Assembly (NCBI GenBank): GCA_023231475.1
Contig: JALJEE010000204.1
Span: forward strand, 1-61,108
From: Seison nebaliae
Lineage: Eukaryota > Rotifera > Pararotatoria > Seisonacea > Seisonidae
Reading direction: 5' to 3'
DNA: 61,108 bases
This document shows, piece by piece, positions 1-10,745 of the stretch. The notes beneath the pieces were generated by a model. That model was given only the letters and a program-made list of their open reading frames with translations. It made no database searches and was not told the origin of the DNA. A program made the translations under genes and the position numbers. Position 1 is the first letter of the stretch. The number at the start of each line of letters is the position of its first letter.

Positions 1-959
1 TTGTCCGGCTCTAGAAGTTTTTTCCAATTCTCCTCCAAACAACGAATAATAAAAGAACGAGGAGTAGTCGTAAGTTCGTCCCGTAATTTGCTCTTCATTC
101 TCCAGAGTTTGACGAAATGGAGATCGGATTGATTCAAGAGTTGGGAGACGTCCGATGATGTGGTGGACGGATTGACGTTGGTCACTAAGACCGAACGTAG
201 CTTGATGTTGCCATGGCGAGGTTGAGCACCAGTTATGGAGCAGCCGGTACGTGTCCCAGTTTTTACCGCAACGCTGGAGCGTTTACGCTTTTTGGGAGCG
301 GATTTAGTTTGAGAGATCGGTAAGTTGCAAACCGGATTTGTCGACGCGGTCGTAGTATCATGTCGGGGAATGACAATCTCTTTGTTCACTGGAATGCAAG
401 ACGGCTTAACAGCTCGAGTCGATTTTCGACCCAAACTCGATCGATACGAGCCGGCATCTTTGTCATTAGTTGTGGAATCATTTAATTCGTCCAAAATTCT
501 CCTTTGATTGTCATTCTGTGCGATGACAGTCTTCAATGCAGACGCAATCACATTCAAAATCGATAGAGATTTACACGAACATTCGTTTAGATGTGCGAAG
601 CAGGAGTCGGTTGTCTGTAGTTTTGCCATAATTTGTTCGTTGTATGTTCGTTTCGATTGTTTGGGTGGTTGTTCGGGTGGATTATCACCTAAGACCGGTC
701 TGCCCGGGGACCCAATTATCTCCACATTTGTTCTCTTCGAACCAGGAGTGTTGTTGCGGCCATTTCGTCTTGGGATTGACGAGCGCGACCTTACACGTTT
801 CGTGCTCGTTTTTTTATGTGTCGTTGGAATTTGCCCGGCGCCTATCAAAGTATTGAAGGCGTCGAGCATTGCCTGAGTGTTGTTCTCTCCTGGTGAATCC
901 CGGTCGAGATCATCCACTTTCTCTTCTTCGCTGTGATTATTATTTTTAATAATTGACAT
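1..959 (-). CDS. Retrotransposon ORF1-like protein, N-terminal part, cut by window edge
   Basis: An uninterrupted minus-strand frame opens with ATG at 959 and is still open at base 1, about 319 codons. It is visibly richer in G and C than its surroundings. The N-terminal half is low-complexity and basic, with Ser/Arg/Lys stretches and an NLS-like PKKRKR about two thirds along. The last ~70 residues have the shape of the RRM-like domain of non-LTR retrotransposon ORF1 proteins: a beta strand followed by NVNPSTTSSDVSQLL, then a KLWRMKSK strand, a SFIIRCL strand, and NWKKLLEPD at the edge (compare the usual LL.P..WP ending). Nucleic-acid chaperone function is known for such proteins and inferred here. 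The reverse transcriptase ORF would lie left of the window. Alternative: a host nuclear protein derived from such an element. The class call is fairly sure; the element's clade is not. Confidence 0.62.
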   Translation of the reverse strand, partial: MSIIKNNNHSEEEKVDDLDRDSPGENNTQAMLDAFNTLIGAGQIPTTHKKTSTKRVRSRSSIPRRNGRNNTPGSKRTNVEIIGSPGRPVLGDNPPEQPPKQSKRTYNEQIMAKLQTTDSCFAHLNECSCKSLSILNVIASALKTVIAQNDNQRRILDELNDSTTNDKDAGSYRSSLGRKSTRAVKPSCIPVNKEIVIPRHDTTTASTNPVCNLPISQTKSAPKKRKRSSVAVKTGTRTGCSITGAQPRHGNIKLRSVLVTNVNPSTTSSDVSQLLNQSDLHFVKLWRMKSKLRDELTTTPRSFIIRCLEENWKKLLEPD

Positions 960-2035
960 GTCAAAAAACTCATATATGTATAAAATATATTTATGAACTT
1001 ATAACTTATAAATTCCTTTAAATTTAACAAACGTCATTCTTCATGTTCGATAAGATTACTTTGAATTAATAACTTAACGACTTCATCATGTAAAGCATCA
1101 AACCGTTCCATCATTTGAAATAGAGATAACCGTCGAACATGATTATATTAAACGAGATCATTGAAAAAAGTAAACTGTTTCTATGAATTCTTTGAATTGA
1201 CGATGAATGAGAGGACTTTTTGATTTAATTTTTCTAGAAAATATCACATTATTTATACTTTGCCGATACAGCCTAAGCCAATATCTAATAAAAACTGCGA
1301 ATGATATTTATTTATAATTCCGATCCGGCGGTAGATACTTTCAGCAAGCTCTGACAAGGATTGTATCACCAAAAATAAACTAAATTTTATAGAAATTCAA
1401 AGAATAATTCTATCACAACAGGATTCATTAGATCTAATTTTATCGAGCGCAGTATAAATACAGTTTTATTGTACGAGTAAACAGTTTTTACGTTTTAAGT
1501 TTTTCCTTTCCTTTCTTTCGTTCTTCCTTTACTGATCTTAACCTTCTTAACTACTAGTTCCATATTTCTCAATCGATGTTTCGTCAATCAATCAACAACT
1601 ATGATTCAAATTCGAATCAAATTCGGTTTATTCTCACAATTCATTCATTCACTTCCTTCTCTTAATTCGGTTAGTTTTCTTCAAATATTTGCTACTCTAA
1701 CGTTTCATATCAGAATGAAGGCGTTCGAATTTTCTTTATAGAATGTCTCCTACTTTAACCTAATATATCTGAATCATGCACTATAAATACAACTCTTACA
1801 ACGACGACTGAGTCTTATTAATGTTCTACTGATCATTTTACATAAGTCGATGAAAAAGAAATCAAAAATTAAACTTCGTTTTTAACGCGAATTTTATTTA
1901 TTTCATTTTTTAAAAAGAAATTAATCTTAAAATTCTTCGAAAGTTATGAGAAAAAATCTTGAGAACTTGAAGAATACGATCAAATCGATGACACAACAGA
2001 TTGAAATTGATATCGAATAAAATTAATTTCCTCAT
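960..2035. other. AT-rich stretch without a recognised gene
   Basis: This lies between the retrotransposon ORF1 start and the stop of the GPCR gene. It may hold the 5' untranslated region of the element. A pyrimidine-rich run sits near 1500-1560. I see no convincing exon or RNA gene. Confidence 0.4.
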
Positions 2036-3670
2036 TTATGATATACTCTGTGGGGTTGACGATGTCGTTTTCTTTGTTACGAATTGATATGGAATACAAT
2101 TTTTAAGTTTTTCTTGTAAATCTGAGTATATTCGATAAATACAATTCCTGAAATTCTTACCGAAACAACAATAAAGTATGAAATTGGTTGAAGCATTGAG
2201 ATTAAGAAGAAAGCAAGCGATGGTATAAAAAATATTCATTGCTTGACCATTAATATTCGGAGTTGTGAGAACAGTTATCATATTAGCAACTAGTGTAGGA
2301 AACTGACAAATCATGAAATAAATAACGACGGAAATTAACATTACTGTCATACGAATATCTGATTTGAGAACTATTGATTTAACTTCCGTTTGTGACTGGG
2401 AATCTTTTCTCATTGCAAATGATTTTTTTGCAGTTTTATCTAAAAGGTTCGACGTAAATCGTTTGAGACTTTGACGCTTCTTAAAATGATTAATTGGAGA
2501 TGATGTACAATTGAGATCATCGTCATCCTTCATCGTATCTAAACAACCCTCCATTTTTGAATTATATTTCCCATTTGGTATTATCGATGACTTTTGTTCC
2601 ATCGATAATAAAGTCCGTTTTTGGTCATTCTTACCAACGATACGTTTCTTTCTTTCATTCAATTGAATTAACGTTCGAATTAATTGGAAATTGATATAGA
2701 TTAATGTTAACCATGGAATACCATAAGCAATTGGCAAATAAAGATAAGAGAAGAGTAAAGAATGAACTAAACGTTGACGAGCAAACCAAAAATTCTGAAT
2801 GACTGAAATATTTTGAACTAGAATTAAATTCTTCTTGTAATAATTGTGATAGAAATCATCAATATTTAAATTCATCATTTCCGTTATATTGTTCTGTAAG
2901 AGTTGTTGGATAAATTGATGTTCATCGGATTGGAATAAACTTTGGAAGATTTCATTGGAAACCGTTTCCGTTAATTGGATAGCATTCGTCCATATTGGTT
3001 GAGAATGAATACCAACACGAAACTCGAAATAACATGGTGAGAAGTAAAGTAGAGATGCAAGAAATAAAAGGATTGAAACAATCTTCGCACGACGTACAGT
3101 ACAGAAGCGGTCAGCTTTAAACGGATGACAAACGTAAATATATCGATCCACTGAGAATGCCATTGTGAGGAGAATAGAAAGTAATTGACATGATAAAGTA
3201 GGTGCGCGCAAAATGCAATAGAGTTGAGTGTTGAAATGAAGAAACGTCAACGTACTGGGAGTGTGTTCGATGAGTGTATAATAATAGTTTCGACCAACTA
3301 ATATCTCTTTGAAGGAATGAAGAAAGAAGAATGAAAGTTGGAAAATGTTACTCATACTTAATGCCATCAAATAAATATTAGTTGATGTTCGACGTAGTTG
3401 TCTTTGCATTAAGACGTAGAGTGTAAATATATTGCCAAGAATGCCGAATATTGCAATGATGCTTGTCAAATAACCGGATATAATTAAATCAAATAATCTT
3501 CCATTCCTCTCAATAAGCTCTTCCATTGCCGTTCGGTTGAAGAGAGTGTGATATCCATAAATAATATCGTTGTGTAATTTCGTTTCATTATTGAAATAAT
3601 TCGAATTATTCTCGTACAATTGATAACTGAGACCTAATCTACTCAAATGGTTTATTGTTTTTTGAATCAT
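2036..3670 (-). CDS. Rhodopsin-family GPCR, neuropeptide (FMRFamide-like) receptor type
   Basis: This is an intronless 544-residue frame. Seven hydrophobic segments are visible. TM1 carries GILGN near residue 78. TM2 follows an LRRTSTNIYLM motif. TM3 ends in SVDRY, the DRY box for G-protein coupling. TM6 lies after the long loop. TM7 contains NASTNFILYC, the NPxxY-equivalent of peptide receptors of the FMRFamide/myosuppressin group. The N-terminus (about 60 residues) has several Asn-X-Ser/Thr glycosylation sites. The third cytoplasmic loop is long and basic/Ser-rich. It would sit in the plasma membrane and signal to a peptide ligand that cannot be named from the sequence. The upstream 3 kb is free of genes, so regulation may be elaborate. 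Confidence 0.82.
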   Translation of the reverse strand: MIQKTINHLSRLGLSYQLYENNSNYFNNETKLHNDIIYGYHTLFNRTAMEELIERNGRLFDLIISGYLTSIIAIFGILGNIFTLYVLMQRQLRRTSTNIYLMALSMSNIFQLSFFFLHSFKEILVGRNYYYTLIEHTPSTLTFLHFNTQLYCILRAPTLSCQLLSILLTMAFSVDRYIYVCHPFKADRFCTVRRAKIVSILLFLASLLYFSPCYFEFRVGIHSQPIWTNAIQLTETVSNEIFQSLFQSDEHQFIQQLLQNNITEMMNLNIDDFYHNYYKKNLILVQNISVIQNFWFARQRLVHSLLFSYLYLPIAYGIPWLTLIYINFQLIRTLIQLNERKKRIVGKNDQKRTLLSMEQKSSIIPNGKYNSKMEGCLDTMKDDDDLNCTSSPINHFKKRQSLKRFTSNLLDKTAKKSFAMRKDSQSQTEVKSIVLKSDIRMTVMLISVVIYFMICQFPTLVANMITVLTTPNINGQAMNIFYTIACFLLNLNASTNFILYCCFGKNFRNCIYRIYSDLQEKLKNCIPYQFVTKKTTSSTPQSIS

Positions 3671-6666
3671 TCACTCGACATAGATCTATAAACAAAAGTT
3701 TTATCTAAACTTCTCTCAAACACACACACACACTCACATATGCACACTTATAAGGAGAGCACGACACTATACGTTAGAAGTGAAAAGATCTATGAAGACG
3801 AAAAATAATTAGAATCAACCTTACATAATTTAACCGTCTCATCTTTTGAGTGAGACAAATTTTTTTTGGATTAATAAGTTAATCGAAAAAAATGTTGTTT
3901 ATTTTTCTTAGACTGCGAAGATGGGAATGGAATCCCCAAAAGAGTCCTAAAACGACAAGACAACTCGGAGGAGTTGAAAAGAAAAAGTTAATGTTATAAT
4001 TAGAAAACTAAATAATTCATTTGAGGAAGATAAGAAGTGAAGGATGAGAGGAAAGATAAAAGGAAAAATGTGAAGAATATCTTCTTGATATTATGGAAAT
4101 ATTATTGTTTATATCTGTTCAATTATCAGCAATTAAATTAGTGGGAATGTTCAGAAGAAAACATGTTGTAGTATTTTCCATTAAACATAATTGTAAATTT
4201 AATTAGTTTCTATCTATTCGAACTTGTATGGACTTATTAAATGAGTGAGACAATAAATCACAATAAATTCGTCACAACTTCCATCCTGCCGACAAATACC
4301 ACAGTTAATCAGTTAATGGTTCTTCAAGTAATTTATTCACAATTCGTCTATTCGTTTATATGAGGAAATATCATGATATTTGAGGAGAATAATAAGACAA
4401 ACAATAAAAAGACAAATAAGTGTGCGCAGAATATGTGGATAAAAACATGTAAAAAGTAACAAAAAAATTGAGAAATAGCATAATTCAATCGATTTTTTTC
4501 ACAAATTTCTTAAAAGAAACTTCTTTTGAGCGAGGTTGATAGAGTCGAGACAAGAAACATCTCCGACTTGTAGCGAATCGTTAACGATGAAGAAATTATA
4601 ATAAAGATGAAGACAAATCTATTATTTTTATAGGAAGAATTACACCAGACGAATAACATTATATGGAGTTTTCTTATGTGAAAGGATAAGAGGACTTCAC
4701 GAAAGGAGAATGAGGAAGAAAGAAAATAATGAATAAGTTAATTGAATAAAACGATACTGAATATTGAATAGCTGAACGAAGAATTGAACATTATTCAATT
4801 CATATATCTCCTCTTACATCATCCATCAACCGATCATGAGGCAGTAGTAGAAGACGATGAATCATTTCGATGTTCTCAGACGATAAACGAATCCATATTA
4901 TCATTTTGAAGACGACAAACTGGAAATAGAAAATTCATAAATTTCTACTCTTATACTCGAATAAACGAACTGGAGTAATTCAAGCAAAGAAGAAAATAAG
5001 AATTGGAATGAGATTGTGTTAAAATATTTAATCCGTTTTCATCGATCTAATGTGTCTAACTAATGTGTAAGTATTGTGACAGAAAAGAAAAATAAATTCG
5101 AATTGTCCATGATTAAAAATGGGATAATCATTTGTAATAATCACCTATCTCTCATTCAATATCATCAAGTGCACGATGGGAAAAACTCATATAATCTCGT
5201 CAAGTCAATTCGGAAATATATAATTCCTACACTTCCATATCACTACGTGATATTAAGTCAACAAAAAAATTAAATTTTTATTACTAGAAAAATATTGAAT
5301 GACGAGAAAATTAAAATTTTATTAAAAGATAGATATCTCAAATTAATTTTTTCCGTCTTCAAATCTGTTTCTCACGAACAGACATCTCTTTTTTTTTATT
5401 GGACGAATACTTGATTGATGAAGAAGTATCAATAAAATTCTTTCTTTTACCTAATTCAGGAAAAATAACAAACAATTTATTTTGGGTTTGAAAACGATGA
5501 TTTATTTTTTATCGATTTTCAACAAAACGGAGAGAATGCTTTAAGGCAATGTCGGAACAATCAACTATGTAGAATGAGGACGAAAGAGAAGGGATAATCA
5601 TAAATTTTTTTATATCAAAACTTTCGCTAGAACATGATTGTTATTGTTATTGATGGAAAAGGAAGAGGAATAAGAGAAACGATCAAAATAAATATTTGGA
5701 GAGTCATAATTCATTCAGAATTTAATAGATGAAAACTTCTAGTTTGATGTCGTGCACGAAGAATGATGCAAAAGAACAGTTCATACGCATCAACTATTCT
5801 CAATGATTATTAAATTGTGATATTAAAATTGTTTTTGAAAGTCCACCAATCACTCAAATCATGATTCCCTTTTATTTTCCCTATGATTATTGTTCATGTT
5901 GCCATTGTTCACTTTACATAATCTTTCCAATATTCTATGGAATAAGATAAACAGTAAAATTAACGTAAATCAACAAATTACAACTGATTAATTCCTCTTT
6001 ATTTTTTAATTTATAAAATACCAGCAAATTCACCCTCACAAAACTTCCATTTGTGTCGAATAATTTTAATGAAACTTCTCAATCTTTTTCTTTCTTATAA
6101 GTTTGTTAGGAAAATTAACGAAAAGACAAATTAGATTAATTAGAAATTTTCATTAGTCAAATCATTTTACATGATAATTTAATTTATCCGACAGAATAAG
6201 AAAGATGAACGGAAGTTATCGGGAAAAAAGAAAATATTATTGGGAACACTAACAAATATTAGAATCGAACAAAAATAATTATTTCTCTAGTGCAAAATCG
6301 ATGAAGTATAAAGTACAAATCGTGAAGGAAACTATACGAAATGTAGAAGTATAAACAACCTAATCCTTCGAGATCTGAAAATAGAAAAATGAAAAATTCG
6401 ACGAAAATATTTTTTTGGGAAATAATTGAAACAATTTCGAAACCATTAAACTAACGACGAAAATATTCTACATAGAAAACGGATAGATATATATATATAT
6501 ATATAAAAAGATGGATAATTCGAAATATTTTCGATAATTTCTTTCTACTTCGAATAGTCACAAAAAATTTTTTTATAACCAATAACGACTGAAAATAAAA
6601 AAATATTGTTTATAATTTAAAATTTGATATTCTCTTCCTTTTTTTCGACATTGGTTGGAGACAAAC
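3671..6666. other. 3 kb gene-free AT-rich region
   Basis: This is the largest gap in a crowded window, directly upstream of the GPCR (minus) and downstream of SLC25A11 (minus). A CA run lies at about 3720-3735 and a TA run at about 6488-6505. Short open frames here start with GTG or have no coding character. No conserved protein fragment is visible on either strand. It is probably regulatory DNA for the GPCR. Confidence 0.45.
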
Positions 6667-8683
6667 TTATAGTTGGAGATATACCCGATTCAATTGTTCC
6701 AGAAAGATGAATGTGATAACAGTATGAGGTCCCAGTCGAGCATAGTATGGTGTAAAACCTTTCCAAAAACTAAATACTCCTTCGTTTCGGATGACGCTTT
6801 TAAGAATATCCTGCAAATAATAAATAAATTGATGAAAGTAAATTTTATGAGAGAGAAGATGAACAATTACCGATTATCTGTAAGTTATCTGTAGATAGCC
6901 TATCTCTATAAAGATGTTCATATTTCCGAAAAGAATTATAGAAGAAGAGGATCTGATATCTGAAGAGTTCTCTATTAGTGATCTATTGTTAACATTTATT
7001 TTCTCTGCTGTCTATTTCTACTACTGTAACAATTAACGTCGTATATTGTCGAAATAATTAATAGATGAATATGTTGCTTCGACGAGATGGGGAGGAGGAA
7101 GATTGATTTAAAAAATATGTGTTCATAATACGTCGAATGTCATCCAACTAAAAATTTTTGCTGCTCGCCAATATTAGAAGAGTAAGAATTATGACGATAA
7201 TTTTATGGGACATGCGACGACGTCTATTCTCAACCAATTTCTTCTTCTTTATGATGACAGCACATGAGAATGTCAATATTAAATTATGAAATATTATATG
7301 ATATGACATCGACATTCTCATCTGAAAAAAGCAACATAATTTTGTTGATCAAAACTTATTCCCTTGTTTATTGATGCGACTATATATAATGAAGAATGGA
7401 AGAATGAGATTTATTTCTGGTATTCATTCCATTTGATTTGTTTAATTTCTTTTTCTCATTCTAATTGTTATTATTGTTATTCATCCTCAATATTACATTT
7501 TCCCTTATTTTCCATCATTTCGCTCCGTTCCCAATTTGAAGATTAATATAAATAAACGAATAATTCAAGTTATTATCTTAAGTCTCAAGTAAGATCTATC
7601 GAATTCCTCTCCCCCTCTCTCTCTCTCTTTAAAACATTATTTATCTGAAGTTAATAATAACCATTACACCATTATATTCAGGACGTCCGTTTATGATTCT
7701 CATGTTCTGATATCTAATTATTATACCATTTGTCAGAAATGAGAAAGAAAAGAATCATGAAAGAAACAATAGAAGGAAGAACCTTGTCTTTAATATATCG
7801 ACAGGCATCGATGCTGCTGTTGTTGCCAATCCAGAAATCATAGAAGCATTGAAATGCAACCAGATACCATCGTGGAAATAGCCCGTTGCTTTCAATGAAG
7901 TTTTCGCTTGTGAATAAGTCGCTAGCTGAGCAGCATTAATTACCATTGCCCTCACAACTGTAGGAACAGCTCCACGCCACAATGTCAGAGTACCTTCTTC
8001 ACGAACAATACGAATTAATGCATCGAAAACATTCTTGTAGCCTCGACGTTCGTTAACTGGTAGACGACCATCAGACGTCATTCGAATTAGAGACACTTCG
8101 GCTGGAGTACCAATGATGGCAGCTAAACCTCCAGCAGTCATACCCATTAATGCTTTATATCCAAAATTTGTATATCCTTTATTTCTAACATAACGAATAT
8201 TTTATTAGAAAATTAAAATAAATTATCCAACTGCGCATATTCATTGAGAGATGTATAAATTCCCATTCGACTAGTAGTATAAGTAGCTTGTCTGAGAAGA
8301 GCAGCTGATAATCTGATAAGAGAAATGATGATATAATAAAAAAGAGTAAGAATTGTGGACCCATTATAAAGAGCGGCGATTCCTTCGTTCTTTGTTACAG
8401 TTTTGAATGCATTAATTGTGGTTTTATACTCAGGAGAGCCGACTAGAAATAAGTTAAACGAGTAAAAATTTTGAAATGCAGCTTTTTATATACGCCGAAA
8501 CTATTCAATTGCATTCTGGTTTTCAATAAATCCATCGGCTGAACAAACACAGTGGCGCCCATTCTGTGTTAACAAAAGAAATTTAAATAAGCAGAAATTT
8601 TAATGGAAAATACTAAACCCAGAAAAACCGCCAAAAGCAAATTTCAAAGAATTAGGTACAGTCTTTTTTTCATTTGACGACAT
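6667..8683 (-). CDS. SLC25A11: Mitochondrial 2-oxoglutarate/malate carrier
   Basis: This multi-exon gene reads from ATG 8683 (MSSNEKKTV...FAFGGFSG) to the stop at 6667-6669. Carrier signatures P-x-D/E-x-x-K/R occur in all three repeats: QPMDLLKTR, GTPAEVSLIR and SMPVDILKTR. Residues such as MTSDGRLPVNERRGYKNVFDALIRI follow the oxoglutarate carrier nearly word for word. The final exon (6667-6810) gives WKGFTPYYARLGPHTVITF. A 46-nt microexon at 7668-7713 (QNMRIINGRPEYNG) links the repeats, then an 857-bp intron follows, by far the longest in this gene. The protein exchanges 2-oxoglutarate for malate across the inner mitochondrial membrane, part of the malate-aspartate shuttle. Length is close to the usual ~310 residues. 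Very confident of the family; exon edges in 8150-8600 are approximate. Confidence 0.93.
7668..7713 (-). other. SLC25A11: 46-nt microexon of SLC25A11
   Basis: It is flanked by AATTAG on its 5' side and GTAATGG on its 3' side. It enters in phase 2, completing the Arg of ...DILKTR, and leaves in phase 0 before DILKSVIRNEG. It encodes the conserved linker around QNMR and PEYNG found in vertebrate oxoglutarate carriers. Confidence 0.88.
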
Positions 8684-8909
8684 AATTTTTCCGAAAACTT
8701 TTCAACAAATCAAAAAATATATTTGACCGAATGCGAAACAAATGAAATGTGTGAGACTCGAATCAGAGAATGTAAGCAGATACCGAAAGCTTCCGATTAT
8801 GTTTCGATCATATTCAATTACCTCATTTCCTATAAATAAATTGAAATTTTTAAACAATTGAACTTTTTAGCTCAGTTGTTGGCATATATCCAATTGTCGT
8901 TCATTCGTC

Positions 8910-9802
8910 ATGTTTTCATCTGTTATTAGTCAGTTAAATGAATTAAACATTGTTCTTGGCAGTCAATCTCCTCAAAGGAGAAAACTATTGGAAGATCAAG
9001 TTCGAATTGCCACTTCTCTCGAATTCCATTTAAAAGTGAAATTAAATAGAATTTAAAATTTTCTATAATACCGTCAAACATCGATGAAGACGAAATATTG
9101 ACATCATATCAATTCGATCGAAAGGAGGAATATATAGAGAAGATTGCAGAGAAGAAATTGGAGCATTTGATTAATGAGAAAATAGAAGTTTATCCATAAG
9201 TTGTTAAATTATTCATTTGAATTAGGCAGATATTATTATTTGTGGAGATACTTGTATAATTCATGATAATGAAGTTATTGGGAAACCGAAAAATGAGAAA
9301 GATGCAGAAAACATATTGAAAAGGTTCACATATACTTTTAGATCTAGAAAGTGACGTTATTTTCAGATTGTCAGGAAATAAACATTCAGTTTATACTTCT
9401 GTTGTCATTGCAACGAATAAAACTTTGACATGTAAACAATTTGTTCAAACTGATTCAACAATTTTTGATTACAAGAGTTAATTCTTCTTTCCATTTTATA
9501 TCTCATTGATGATAGATTATTATATAATGAAACTGAATGACAAAGTAGAAGTGACTTTTCTTCCATTAAACGAGCAATCAATTCTGTCATATATCCGAAC
9601 TGGAATTCCATTGTTTGTATTCTCATTCATAAAATTAGTTCATTAACTTTCCATTAGAAATAAGGCTGGTGCTTATGATCTGCAAGGAATGGCAATCTCG
9701 TTTGTCAGCAGAATTGTGGGGAATCCATCAACAGTCATCGGTCTACCAGTGCATCTGATAGGAGAATATTTATGTCGATTATTTTTAAATTATATTCATT
9801 AA
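8910..9802 (+). CDS. Maf/ASMTL-type nucleoside-triphosphate pyrophosphatase
   Basis: The start ATG at 8910 gives MFSSVISQLNELNIVLGSQSPQRRKLL. The GSxSPxRR motif is the Maf nucleotide-binding signature. Later exons give ADIIICGDTCI (the catalytic Asp region, usually ADT), IGKPKNEKDAENILKRLSG, HSVYTSVVIAT, and a C-terminal AGAYDLQG...VGNPSTVIGLPVHLI block that matches the Maf fold. Frame changes between the pieces are explained by about four short introns. Maf enzymes hydrolyse non-canonical or m7/dTTP/UTP-type nucleotides to monophosphates in the cytosol as a housecleaning step. There is no ASMT methyltransferase domain after it, unlike human ASMTL. It is the first gene of a tight plus-strand trio. 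SCO1 begins 54 bp after its stop. Confidence 0.87.
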
Positions 9803-9826
9803 ATTTCGAGCTTTCTTAATTTGTCT

Positions 9827-9856
9827 AATAAAAAAATTTCCCAAATAAACAGAAAA
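9827..9856 (+). promoter_or_regulatory. Poly(A) signal plus probable trans-splice acceptor between Maf and SCO1
   Basis: AATAAA occurs at 9827-9832, 25 bases after the Maf stop, and again at 9844-9849. An AG acceptor at 9851-9852 leaves only four bases (aaaa) before the SCO1 ATG. No 5' donor pairs with it in the short gap, as expected for spliced-leader addition to an operon gene. Inference, not proof. Confidence 0.5.
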
Positions 9857-10636
9857 ATGTTTCGGATATTAAATTTCTCTCGTAAAATCATCTCTTCACC
9901 ATCATCAATATTATTTGTGAAAAGAAATAGGAAATTTATTCAAAATAAATTATCTTATACTCCAATTCGATATGGTAGTTCAGGAAGTGATGGTCGAACA
10001 ACAGTAGGAATAACTTGGAGATCATTTACAATTACATCGACAATCGGTATTGGATTAGTGGGAATAGTTGCATATTTGAGACATGAACAAAAAGAAAAAA
10101 TTAAATTAGAGAAAAGGAAAATGGTGGGAAAAACGGCATTAGGTGGTGAATGGGAAGGATTAATTGATTCGAATAACGATCAAATATCCAGTAAAGATTT
10201 TCATGGAAAATGGTGTCTTTTATATTTTGGATTTACACATTGTCCAGATATCTGTCCCGAACAAATCGAACGATTATGTGAAGTAGTTGATAAAATCGAA
10301 AAATATAAAGATGCTTCATCTCTCATTCCTTTATTTGTGTCAGTTGATCCAGAACGTGACACTCCACAAATCACGAAAGAATATTGTGAAGAATTCAGTA
10401 AGAAACTTGTGGGACTTACAGCCAAATCACTCGATGACATTAGTCAAATAACCAAATTGTATCGTGTCTATTTTACACAAGGACCTAAAGATGAAACGAA
10501 TGATTATATTATTGATCATGCTGTCATTACATATCTGATAGGTCCAAATGGAGAATTTGTTGATTATTATGGACAGAATTTAACATCAGAACAAATGACA
10601 CATGCTATCCGTCTTCATATGCAGAAACGGAAATAA
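9857..10636 (+). CDS. SCO1: SCO1/SCO2 cytochrome c oxidase copper chaperone
   Basis: The single-exon product is about 259 residues. The start is taken at ATG 9857; the frame extends upstream only to a TTG. Residues 1-50 are basic, a mitochondrial presequence. One membrane segment (TITSTIGIGLVGIVAYL) lies near residues 58-75. The thioredoxin-like Sco domain follows with the copper-binding CPDICP motif, then SVDPERDTP, and the third ligand His in DHAVITYLIGP. It sits in the inner mitochondrial membrane facing the intermembrane space and delivers copper to the CuA site of cytochrome oxidase subunit 2. It is the middle gene of the trio; epsilon-tubulin starts 109 bp downstream. Confidence 0.95.
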   Translation: MFRILNFSRKIISSPSSILFVKRNRKFIQNKLSYTPIRYGSSGSDGRTTVGITWRSFTITSTIGIGLVGIVAYLRHEQKEKIKLEKRKMVGKTALGGEWEGLIDSNNDQISSKDFHGKWCLLYFGFTHCPDICPEQIERLCEVVDKIEKYKDASSLIPLFVSVDPERDTPQITKEYCEEFSKKLVGLTAKSLDDISQITKLYRVYFTQGPKDETNDYIIDHAVITYLIGPNGEFVDYYGQNLTSEQMTHAIRLHMQKRK

Positions 10637-10668
10637 TTTTTATTTCTTCATTTCCATTAATTCTTTCT

Positions 10669-10745
10669 AATAAAAAGAAATTTATTCGATTTTCACTTTC
10701 AGATTCTTCTTCAATCTCTTCTTCTAATCCATCATCTTTAATCGT
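10669..10745 (+). promoter_or_regulatory. Poly(A) signal plus probable trans-splice acceptor between SCO1 and epsilon-tubulin
   Basis: AATAAA occurs at 10669-10674, followed by a pyrimidine-rich TTTTCACTTTCAG ending at 10702. The epsilon-tubulin ATG lies 43 bases further on. There is no paired donor in the gap. Confidence 0.5.

Noticed and set aside
508..876. Plus-strand 122-codon frame with a start at TTG
   Set aside because: It is antisense to the retrotransposon ORF1 frame, which explains the open reading on both strands.
5076..5273. 65-codon plus-strand frame in the gene-free region
   Set aside because: It starts with GTG, has no recognisable motif and lies in AT-rich DNA; treated as chance.
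6673..6894. Plus-strand frame of 73 codons
   Set aside because: It is the antisense of the last SLC25A11 exon, which gives a clear carrier C-terminus on the minus strand.
9821..9856. N-terminal extension of SCO1 from TTG 9821
   Set aside because: TTG is not an expected start in an animal gene, and an AG acceptor lies between it and ATG 9857.
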